Assembly (NCBI GenBank): GCA_017642965.1
Contig: JAEPOJ010000025.1
Span: 1 to 62,212 of the forward strand
DNA from: Phycisphaerales bacterium
GTDB taxonomy: Bacteria > Planctomycetota > Phycisphaerae > Phycisphaerales > UBA1924
Direction of reading: 5' to 3'
Length of the DNA stretch: 62,212 nt
The notes beneath the pieces were generated by a model that made no database searches, was not told where the DNA came from, and was given only the letters and a program-made list of their open reading frames with translations. The stretch's first letter is position 1, and every line of letters begins with the position of its first letter. The position numbers were made by a program, and so were the translations under genes. Shown piece by piece: positions 18,270-25,635 of this stretch.

Positions 18270-18860
18270 TTATACGGTATCGAGCGGGCCGAGTTCTGTG
18301 ATGACGCGATCGACGCGGTGATCGTGGTGCTCGGTGGGGACCGATTCGACGATCTGGGCGTGATGGCACACCCCGATGAGGGTGGGGCTGTGTCCTGAGT
18401 CCTTCAGGGCGCTGACATAGCGATCATAGAACCCCGCGCCGCGTCCGAGCCGGTTGCCGGCCCGATCGAAGGCGAGTCCGGGGAGGAAGATCACGTCGAT
18501 CTGTTCGGGTTCTACCAGAGCACACCCATCGCGGGGGACACGGATGTCGTATCGGCCGGTGACGAGGTCGTCGTCCAGATTTGCGATCCGTCTGGCGGAC
18601 ATGGACTTGCGTGCCCAGTCTACGGATGGGATGGCGATGTGGAGGCCCTTGAGGAGTGTGGCGCGGATGAACGGGTCGAGGGAGAGCTCGGGGGTGAAGG
18701 CGGCGTAGGCGAGGAGGGTGGTGGCGTCGGCGATGGCCGGGTCGGTGAGCAGGTGAAGGGCGATGGCGTCGGCGTGCTGGGATTGCTCGATGGTGCTGAG
18801 CTCGGTGAGACGCTGGCTGGCGGTCCGGCGGAGGGTCTTTTTGTCCGGCTGGGCTTTCAC
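18270..18860 (-). CDS. 5-formyltetrahydrofolate cyclo-ligase
   Basis: This 196-residue cytosolic enzyme converts 5-formyl-THF to 5,10-methenyl-THF with ATP, recycling a storage folate. The basic N-terminus KAQPDKKTLRR and the C-terminal signature GNRLGRGAGFYDRYV (phosphate-binding loop) are typical. The GTG at 18860 is taken as start because it gives the normal family length; a much longer frame continues upstream but only across the promoter and body of the divergent phosphatase gene. A start at about 18930 would overlap that gene's Shine-Dalgarno. Confidence 0.88.
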   Translation of the reverse strand: MKAQPDKKTLRRTASQRLTELSTIEQSQHADAIALHLLTDPAIADATTLLAYAAFTPELSLDPFIRATLLKGLHIAIPSVDWARKSMSARRIANLDDDLVTGRYDIRVPRDGCALVEPEQIDVIFLPGLAFDRAGNRLGRGAGFYDRYVSALKDSGHSPTLIGVCHHAQIVESVPTEHHDHRVDRVITELGPLDTV

Positions 18861-18929
18861 ATGGGATGGTAGGGGCTGGTTTATGGTATCGTGATTCACT
18901 GTGTGTGATGTATAACAAGGAGGATACAT

Positions 18930-20381
18930 ATGTTTGGTGCCGCAATGGTTGTTGTGGGCATGCTGACTGGCTTGCCTGCTGGTGATGAAGTCGTGCTCCG
19001 TGGGCCCTATCTGCAGCTGAGCCACGAGCACGGCGTGAGCGTGCATTGGCGCACGGTGGATGAGCGTGCCTCGCGCGTGTGGTACGGGGCGAGCCCGGAT
19101 CAGCTCTCGATGGTTGCGATGGGTGACGGCGTGGGCACGGATCATGAGGTGGAGATCCAGGGCCTTGATGCCGGCGAGACGTATTACTACGCGATCGGTG
19201 ATGCGGACGGCGTGCTCGCGGGTGGTGATGGTCAGCACTACTTCCGGACGCACCCGGCAGTGGGTACGCGTGAGCGGGTTCGGATCTGGGCGATCGGTGA
19301 CTCGGGCACTGCGAACAGTGATGCACGCGTGGTGCGGGACGCGTTTCTTGGATATGGGCCGGGGACCGCGGATGTGTGGGTGACGATGGGCGACAACGCG
19401 TATCTGCTGGGCACGGACGCGGAGCACCAGCGTGCGGTGTTCGATATGTACCCGATGATCATGCGGAACATGGCGATGTGGCCGACCTACGGCAATCACG
19501 ATTCGTACTCGGCCGACGCGGCGACGGGGACGGGCGTGTACTTTGACGTGTTCGCGATGCCGCGCGATGGGCGTGCGGGTGGCGTTGCATCGGGTACGGA
19601 GGCGTACTACTCGTTCGACTATGGCAACGTGCACTTTGTGTGCCTGGACTCGTCGGAGTCGGACCGGACCCCGGGTTCGGCGATGCTCAGCTGGCTTGCG
19701 CAGGACCTGGCCGCGACGGATCAGGACTGGCTGATTGGTGTGTGGCACCACCCGGCGTATTCGGACGGGCACAACTCGGATGAGGAGCTTGAGTCGATCG
19801 AGGTTCGCGAGCACATCCTGCCCATCATGGAAGCGGCTGGCGCTGACCTCGTGATCGTTGGGCACAGCCACACGCTCGAGCGGTCGATGCTGTTGAACGG
19901 GCACTACGGAGTATCGAGGACGTTTGATCTCGCGACGATGGCGCTGGATGACGGTGACGGGCGGTTTGATAGTGACGGGGCGTACGCGAAAGCGCACGCC
20001 GGCCTGAACGCGAACGAGGGGACGGTGTATGTGGTCGCGGGGAGCTCGGGGCGGCTGGACGCTGGGGATTACGATCACCCGGCGAACAATGTCAACGTGA
20101 ACGAGCTCGGGTCGATGGTGATCGAGGTTGAGGGTGACCGGCTCGACGCCGTGTTCCTCAACGACGAGGGCGACGTGCGTGACCGGTTCTCGATCACGAA
20201 AGGGATCGGGGCGTGCGCTGCGGACTTCGCGCCCAACGGGCGTCTGGACTTCTTCGATGTCTCGGCGTTTATCGAGGGGCTGAATGCGCAAGCGATCGCT
20301 GCGGACATGAATAACGATGCGCGTTGGGACTTCTTCGATGTCGCTGCGTTTATCGCGGCATACAACGCGGGATGTCCGTGA
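18930..20381 (+). CDS. Exported purple-acid-phosphatase-like metallophosphoesterase with dockerin-like tail
   Basis: This 483-residue protein starts with a short hydrophobic signal-like segment and a fibronectin-type N-terminal domain (VVLRGPYLQL). The metallophosphoesterase domain follows with the metal-binding motifs IGDSGT, MGDNAY, YGNHDSYS, WHHPAYSDG and VGHSHTLERS in the expected order. The last 55 residues are a paired calcium-loop module with FDVSAF and FDVAAF repeats and the terminal sequence NAGCP. This is the dockerin-like surface or secretion tag shared with the two FG-GAP proteins nearby. A very strong AAGGAGGA at 18917-18924 precedes the ATG. It probably releases phosphate from organic esters outside the cell. 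Confidence 0.9.
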   Translation: MFGAAMVVVGMLTGLPAGDEVVLRGPYLQLSHEHGVSVHWRTVDERASRVWYGASPDQLSMVAMGDGVGTDHEVEIQGLDAGETYYYAIGDADGVLAGGDGQHYFRTHPAVGTRERVRIWAIGDSGTANSDARVVRDAFLGYGPGTADVWVTMGDNAYLLGTDAEHQRAVFDMYPMIMRNMAMWPTYGNHDSYSADAATGTGVYFDVFAMPRDGRAGGVASGTEAYYSFDYGNVHFVCLDSSESDRTPGSAMLSWLAQDLAATDQDWLIGVWHHPAYSDGHNSDEELESIEVREHILPIMEAAGADLVIVGHSHTLERSMLLNGHYGVSRTFDLATMALDDGDGRFDSDGAYAKAHAGLNANEGTVYVVAGSSGRLDAGDYDHPANNVNVNELGSMVIEVEGDRLDAVFLNDEGDVRDRFSITKGIGACAADFAPNGRLDFFDVSAFIEGLNAQAIAADMNNDARWDFFDVAAFIAAYNAGCP

Positions 20382-20384
20382 TGT

Positions 20385-21728
20385 TCACGGCTGATTCCGC
20401 TGCGACTTCTTTGCCCGCGCGTTCTCGAGGAAGGCCTTGAGGATCTTCTCGGAGCCGACGTCTTTGGGTTCGTAGTAGCGTTTGTCGACGCCGAGGTAGT
20501 CCTGGCCAGTGAGTTGGTCGTCGGCGTTGTGGCTGTACTGGTACTTCTCGTCCTCGAGGTCGCGGACGCGTTGGCCTGAGCCGTCGGCGGAGGATCTCGG
20601 GGAGGTGTTACCGTCGCGGAGGTAGATGGGGACGGGGAGGACGCGTCCGTTTTTGACGTCGTCCATCGCGGCGTTGATGGCCATGTAGGCTGCGTTGCTC
20701 TTGGGGGCGCAGGCGAGGTAGGTGGCGCACTGGCTGAGGGTGATGCGGGCTTCGGGCATGCCGATGCGTTCGACGAGGTCCCAGGCGGCCTGGGCGATCA
20801 TGATGCCGCGTGGGTCGGCGTTGCCGATGTCCTCGCTCGCGAGGATGGCGAGGCGGCGTGCGATGAAGCGGGGGTCCTCGCCGGCGTCGAGCATGCGGGC
20901 GATCCAGTAGACGGCGGCGTCGGGGTCGGAGCCGCGGACGGATTTGATCATGGCGGAGATGGTGTCGTAGTGGCCATCGTCGCCGTAGACGGCGAGCTTT
21001 TGTTGGATGGAGTCCTCGGCGAGTTGCTTGTCGATGAGGAGGGTGTCGCCCGGTGATGATCGGACAGCAACCTCGAGCGCGGTGAGCGCGCGCCTCGCGT
21101 CGCCTTCGGATTTGATCGCCCAGACGCGTTTCGCGTCTTCGGTGATTTCGATGGATTGATTGGGGAACGCGTCGGGATGTTTCAGCGCGTTGTCGATGAG
21201 CGTGCAGGTCTCGTCCTCGGTGAGCGACTCGAGTCGGAAGAGCGTGGAGCGTGAGATGAGCGCGGCGTTGACGGCGAAGAGCGGGTTCTCGGTGGTGGCG
21301 CCGATGAGGGTGATGAGCCCGCGCTCGACGTCGGCGAGGAGCACGTCCTGCTGCGATTTGGAGAAGCGGTGGATTTCGTCGAGGAAGAGGATGGTGCGTT
21401 TGTTCTGCTCGCCGAGGATGCGGGCCGCCTCGTCGATGATCTCGCGGATGCGTTTGACGCCGACGGACGCGGCGTTCTCACGCACGAAGCGGCGTGATGT
21501 GGCCTTGGCGATGACCTCGGCGAGGGTGGTTTTGCCGGTGCCGGGCGGGCCGTGGAGGATGACGGAGGTGAGGGCGTCGGCGTCGATCATGCGGCGCAGG
21601 AGCTTGCCCGGGCCGAGGATGTGGGTCTGGCCGACGATCTGGTCGATGGACTTGGGGCGCACGCGCGCGGCGAGCGGGGCGACGCGGGTCATGGCTTCTT
21701 CTCGCTTTGGTGCCCAGAGGTCACTCAT
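20385..21728 (-). CDS. rarA: Replication-associated recombination protein RarA (MgsA-type AAA+ ATPase)
   Basis: This 447-residue clamp-loader-like ATPase acts at stalled replication forks. It has the N-terminal motif LAARVRPKSIDQIVGQ, Walker A GPPGTGKTT, Walker B FLDEIHRFSK, sensor GATTENP and the C-terminal tetramerisation region with EDIGNADP. The start MSDLWAPKREE at 21728 is preferred; a longer frame reaching 21821 would occupy the AT-rich promoter region shared with the divergent acyltransferase. It ends three bases from the stop of the convergent phosphatase gene. Confidence 0.94.
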   Translation of the reverse strand: MSDLWAPKREEAMTRVAPLAARVRPKSIDQIVGQTHILGPGKLLRRMIDADALTSVILHGPPGTGKTTLAEVIAKATSRRFVRENAASVGVKRIREIIDEAARILGEQNKRTILFLDEIHRFSKSQQDVLLADVERGLITLIGATTENPLFAVNAALISRSTLFRLESLTEDETCTLIDNALKHPDAFPNQSIEITEDAKRVWAIKSEGDARRALTALEVAVRSSPGDTLLIDKQLAEDSIQQKLAVYGDDGHYDTISAMIKSVRGSDPDAAVYWIARMLDAGEDPRFIARRLAILASEDIGNADPRGIMIAQAAWDLVERIGMPEARITLSQCATYLACAPKSNAAYMAINAAMDDVKNGRVLPVPIYLRDGNTSPRSSADGSGQRVRDLEDEKYQYSHNADDQLTGQDYLGVDKRYYEPKDVGSEKILKAFLENARAKKSQRNQP

Positions 21729-21847
21729 ACGGGAAGTGTACGGGTGGAGGCGAAATGTGGGCTGTGCGTGTGCGGAAATTGGACCAATTGCCGATATTTT
21801 CGTGTGTTGTCTGGAACCCAAATTTTGTAAATGCTAACATATAGTTG

Positions 21848-22633
21848 ATGACCTTTCTCTGGATCATGCTGGCGCTGTTTGTGCTTGTGGTTGCAGCACT
21901 TATGGGCGGTCGCGCGTATGGCGCGAAGTGGTCGCCGTCGCTCTCGGCGCTCGATGGGCTGTTGTATCTCTTCGGGTTTGCGTATGCCCGTGGGGTGCAC
22001 GACCTGCAGGTGGAGTTCGAGGAGGGTGCGAAGGACGATCTGAGCGGGCCGATGATCGTGGTGTGCAATCACACGGCGGGCGTCGATCCGATTTTGGTGA
22101 GTCTGAGCGTGCCGACCAAGATCCGCTGGATGATGGCCGAGGACATGCGTTTGCGCGGCATGAACTGGTTCTGGAACTGGGTTGGCGTGATCTTTGTGGC
22201 CCGGAATCGTCACGGGCGGACGGGGTTGCGTCACGCCCGCAAGCACCTGAGCGAGGGCGGCGTGATCGGGATCTTCCCGGAGGGGCGGATCGAGCGTCCG
22301 GCGCGGAAGCTGCTGCCGTTCGCGCCCGGCGTGGGCGTGCTGGTGCAGCGGAGCGGTGCGCGGGTGCTGCCGGTGATCATCGAGGGCACGCCGACTGAGG
22401 CGAAGAGCGCGTGGGACTCGCTGTGGATGCGCAGCGCGACGCGTGTGCGGGTGATGCGCCCGATCGATTACAAGGACAGCGGCAAGGGCAACGCGGAGAT
22501 CGCCAAGGATCTGCACGAGCGGTTCGAGCGGTGGACGGGCTGGGACACGAAGGGCCCGGCGCTGAAGCCCGAGGCGGACCCGGGCGAGCTGCTGGCGATT
22601 GATGAGGGCGGGGCACGGCGTCAGATCGCGTGA
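21848..22633 (+). CDS. 1-acyl-sn-glycerol-3-phosphate acyltransferase-like (PlsC family)
   Basis: This 261-residue membrane-associated protein has an N-terminal hydrophobic helix. The catalytic NHTAGVD (NHx4D) is near residues 76-82 and the glycerol-phosphate-binding FPEGRIERPARK near residues 146-157. Such enzymes add the second acyl chain in phospholipid synthesis; the exact acceptor here is not shown. The ATG at 21848 directly follows an in-frame TTG. The promoter region to its 5' side is AT-rich and contains the perfect inverted repeat AATTGG-A-CCAATT at 21777-21789. Confidence 0.88.
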   Translation: MTFLWIMLALFVLVVAALMGGRAYGAKWSPSLSALDGLLYLFGFAYARGVHDLQVEFEEGAKDDLSGPMIVVCNHTAGVDPILVSLSVPTKIRWMMAEDMRLRGMNWFWNWVGVIFVARNRHGRTGLRHARKHLSEGGVIGIFPEGRIERPARKLLPFAPGVGVLVQRSGARVLPVIIEGTPTEAKSAWDSLWMRSATRVRVMRPIDYKDSGKGNAEIAKDLHERFERWTGWDTKGPALKPEADPGELLAIDEGGARRQIA

Positions 22634-22648
22634 GCGGCTGGTGCTGGC

Positions 22649-24028
22649 TCAGGGGCAGCCGTTGAGGTATGCCTCGACGAATGCGGAGACATCGAAGAAG
22701 TTGAACGACCCGTCGGCGTTGAAGTCGGCGGTGGGGTCCTGGGCGTTGTAGGCGGTGAGGAAGGCGGAGACGTCGAAGGAATCAAGGGTACCGTCGTTGG
22801 TGAGGTCTGCGGGGCAGTGCTCGGTTGTGAAAACATAAACTGAACCAGAGTTCTCATCATTGCCATAGTCTAAGACGGCCCCGACTAAAGCCGTTGTTCC
22901 GTCGATCGCGACTGCAGCGCCGAAGAAGCTGCTCTTCATTCCATCGCTCGGCATCAGTTTGGCGAGTTGCTTCGAGGTTGTTGTGTCGAAGAGGTACGCC
23001 GATCCGGAGTCGAAAGCGTTGTCATCATCTAGCCACGCCCCGACCACGGCTGTGGTGCCGTTTATTGCTACGGACCAGCCAAAGTTATCATCACTTGCAC
23101 CGTCGGTTGGCAGTAGTTTGGCGATCTGTTGACCGGTGGACAGGTCAAAGAGGTACGCTGACCCCGAGTCCACTCCGTTGTCGTCGTTCCCGGGCGCTCC
23201 AATGATGGCTAGGTTGTCGCTGAGTGCGACGACACCGCCGAATGAGTCACTCTCAGCTGCATCATTTGGCATGAGTTTGGCGATCTGTTTCCTGGTGTTG
23301 ATGTCAAAGAGATAAGCCGATCCGGGGTTGGCATCATTGTTGTTGCATCTATTATTGCATCCGGGTGCGCCGATGAGTGCTATGTCCCCACTGATCGCGA
23401 CTGAGGAGCCAAAGCGGTCATTAGGCGCACTGTCTTCTGGAATGAGTTTGGCGATCTGCTGCCCCGTGGTTGCGTTAAATAGATATGCTGCCCCTGGATC
23501 GGCTTGAGTGAATCCACTCTTGTTAGCACCTATGAGGGCAACATTGTCTCTTATCGCAACTGAAGATCCGAACCAGTCACCAGCTAGCCCGTCATCAGGG
23601 AGAAGTTTCACGATCTGCTGGCCGGTAGTTCTATCAAACAAGTACGCTGATCCGGAGTCGGCACCGTTATCGTCGTCCCATTTAGCGCCAACAACGATTG
23701 TGGTGCTCGAAATCGCAACGTCCCACCCAAACTCATCGTCTTGCGCCCCATCTTCTGGCAGCAGCTTGAAAAGCAGTTGCCCGTTCGTTGTATCATACAG
23801 GTATGCTGATCCAGAGTTCATTCCGTTGTCGTCGTCCGTAGGGGCACCGATAACTGCAACTGAGCCGTGAATCGCAGCGGAAACCCCAAAAAAATCTAAG
23901 TGCTCTCCGTCATGTGGAAAGACTTTGTAGTCCTCGTAGATCGTCTGTGCCGCAGCGGGCATGGCGAGCACTGCGGTCAGGCTGATCGCGGCGATGGCGG
24001 GTCGGCGATTGGGCGTGGGGTGGATCAC
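22649..24028 (-). CDS. Exported FG-GAP seven-repeat propeller protein with dockerin-like tail
   Basis: This 459-residue protein has a signal peptide (ISLTAVLAMPAAAQ) and seven tandem repeats of about 53-57 residues. Each repeat has the pattern FGxxVAI, VxGAxxDDDN, SGSAYLFD and KLLPxDG, as expected for the blades of a seven-bladed beta-propeller with calcium-binding FG-GAP loops. The C-terminal dockerin-like module has DLTNDGTLDSFDVSAF and DFNADGSFNFFDVSAF, then NGCP. The GTG at 24028 is preferred because AGGAG lies five bases upstream; an ATG at 24082 gives a longer, non-signal-like N-terminus. It is probably a surface-attached binding protein with unknown ligand. Confidence 0.85.
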   Translation of the reverse strand: MIHPTPNRRPAIAAISLTAVLAMPAAAQTIYEDYKVFPHDGEHLDFFGVSAAIHGSVAVIGAPTDDDNGMNSGSAYLYDTTNGQLLFKLLPEDGAQDDEFGWDVAISSTTIVVGAKWDDDNGADSGSAYLFDRTTGQQIVKLLPDDGLAGDWFGSSVAIRDNVALIGANKSGFTQADPGAAYLFNATTGQQIAKLIPEDSAPNDRFGSSVAISGDIALIGAPGCNNRCNNNDANPGSAYLFDINTRKQIAKLMPNDAAESDSFGGVVALSDNLAIIGAPGNDDNGVDSGSAYLFDLSTGQQIAKLLPTDGASDDNFGWSVAINGTTAVVGAWLDDDNAFDSGSAYLFDTTTSKQLAKLMPSDGMKSSFFGAAVAIDGTTALVGAVLDYGNDENSGSVYVFTTEHCPADLTNDGTLDSFDVSAFLTAYNAQDPTADFNADGSFNFFDVSAFVEAYLNGCP

Positions 24029-24134
24029 GATGGCTCCTGCATGATGTGATCGCCGGTGTCTGGCCGGCGTGTATCTATACATCTTACATGAGTTTCGGGA
24101 TGATCGAAGTGATTTCTTTGATTTGGGTGTTGGG

Positions 24135-25505
24135 TTATGGGCAGCCGTTCAGGAACGCCTCGACGAATGCGGAGACATCGAAGAAGTTGTACGAGCCGTC
24201 GGCGTTGAAGTCGGCGGTGGGGTCCTGGGCGTTGTAGGCAGTGAGGAATGCGGAGAGGTCGAAGGAGTCGAGGGTGCCGTCGTTGGTGAGGTCGGCGGGG
24301 CAGGGTAATAGAGCAGTGAGGATGTACGCAGATCCGGATTCGGTGGCATTGTGGTTGTCAACCGGGGCCCCAACAACGGCCGTGGTGCCGTTGATCGCGA
24401 CGGAGTAGCCGAACTCATCCAACTCCGCCCCGTCGCTTGGCAGAAGTTTGGCGATCTGCTCCCCGGTGGTTGTGTCGAATATGTACGCAGAACCAGAATC
24501 ACCGCCATTGTCGTCGTCACTGCGAGCGCCAACCACGGCCGTCGTTCCGCTGATCGCGACTGAAATACCGAAGTGATCCCTCCCAAACCCATCGTCGGAT
24601 TGGAGTTTGGCGATCTGCAGGCCGGTGGTCGTGTCGAAGAGGTACGCCGACCCGGAGTCGGTTCCGTTGTCGTTGTCAAGGCGAGCGCCAACGACGGCGG
24701 TGGTGCCGCAGATCGCGACGGACCAGCCGAACTCATCACCTGCCTCCCCGTCGCTTGGCAGGAGTTTGGCGATTTGCTGGCCGGTGATAGTGTCGAAGAG
24801 GTATGCCGACCCGGAGTCGGTTCCGTTGTCGTCGTCATGGCGAGCGCCAACGACGGCCGTGGTGCCGCTGATTGCGACGGACCAGCCGAACTCATCACCT
24901 AACTCCCCGTCGCTTGGCAGGAGTGTGGTGATCTGCAAGCCGGTAGTCGTATCGAAGAGGTACGCTGAGCCGGAGATGGTGCCGTTGTCGTATTTCCAAG
25001 GAGCCCCAACGACAACCGTCGTGCCGCTGATCGCGACGGATCTGCCGAAGATATTGACCTCTGACCCGTCGCTTGGCAGGAGTTTGGCGATCTGCTCCCC
25101 GGTAGTGGTGTCGAAGAGGTACGCCGACCCGGAGATGGTGCCGTTGTCGTCGTCCCCGTAGGCCCCAACCACGACCAAGGCACCGCTGATCGCGACGGAA
25201 ACGCCAAAATTATCCTCCGCTGCCCCGTCGTCGGGCAGGAGTTTGGCGATTTGCTGCCCGGTGGTGGTGTCGAAAAGGTATGCCGACCCGGAGTCGGTGC
25301 CGTTGTCGTCGTCAAGGCGAGCGCCAACGACGGCGGTGGTGCCGCTGATTGCGACGGACCAGCCGAACTGATCACCTGACTCCCCGTCGCTTGGCAGTAT
25401 TTTGATATCCTCATTGATCGTCTGGCCGACGGCGGGTGTTGTGCTCAGCAGCGAGAGGGTGAGTGCAGCCTTTGTCGTAAGGTGAGTAAGTGTTCTCGAT
25501 TTCAT
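24135..25505 (-). CDS. Exported FG-GAP seven-repeat propeller protein with near-identical repeats
   Basis: This is a 456-residue paralogue of the neighbouring gene, with signal peptide (ALTLSLLSTTPAVGQ), seven repeats of 53 residues and the same C-terminal dockerin-like tail ending NGCP. Unlike its neighbour, the repeats are almost identical to one another: FGWSVAISGTTAVVGAR and SGSAYLFDTTTG recur nearly unchanged in most of them, also at the DNA level with a 159-bp period. This suggests recent repeat expansion or gene conversion. The gene lies 106 bases upstream of the paralogue on the same strand, so the two are a tandem duplicate. Confidence 0.87.
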   Translation of the reverse strand: MKSRTLTHLTTKAALTLSLLSTTPAVGQTINEDIKILPSDGESGDQFGWSVAISGTTAVVGARLDDDNGTDSGSAYLFDTTTGQQIAKLLPDDGAAEDNFGVSVAISGALVVVGAYGDDDNGTISGSAYLFDTTTGEQIAKLLPSDGSEVNIFGRSVAISGTTVVVGAPWKYDNGTISGSAYLFDTTTGLQITTLLPSDGELGDEFGWSVAISGTTAVVGARHDDDNGTDSGSAYLFDTITGQQIAKLLPSDGEAGDEFGWSVAICGTTAVVGARLDNDNGTDSGSAYLFDTTTGLQIAKLQSDDGFGRDHFGISVAISGTTAVVGARSDDDNGGDSGSAYIFDTTTGEQIAKLLPSDGAELDEFGYSVAINGTTAVVGAPVDNHNATESGSAYILTALLPCPADLTNDGTLDSFDLSAFLTAYNAQDPTADFNADGSYNFFDVSAFVEAFLNGCP

Positions 25506-25635
25506 GATTCATCCAATCTCAACGACCACCATAATCGACTCAATGCGTGATTCCAGCGTAGCAGATTGGATGTTGATTTGAAGTGGAAACTCAGGAAGCG
25601 GTGAGAATACGCGTGTGTGATGTTCGCTTCACGCG

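Noticed and set aside
18270..20291. Extended 673-codon frame of the 5-formyl-THF cyclo-ligase
   Set aside because: The extra N-terminal part is antisense to the phosphatase gene and gives a His/Arg-rich sequence; only the 196-residue C-terminal part matches the family.
24150..25420. Regular repeats that could suggest a CRISPR array
   Set aside because: The period is 159 bp, in frame with 53-residue FG-GAP repeats of an exported protein, and there are no short repeats with unique spacers.
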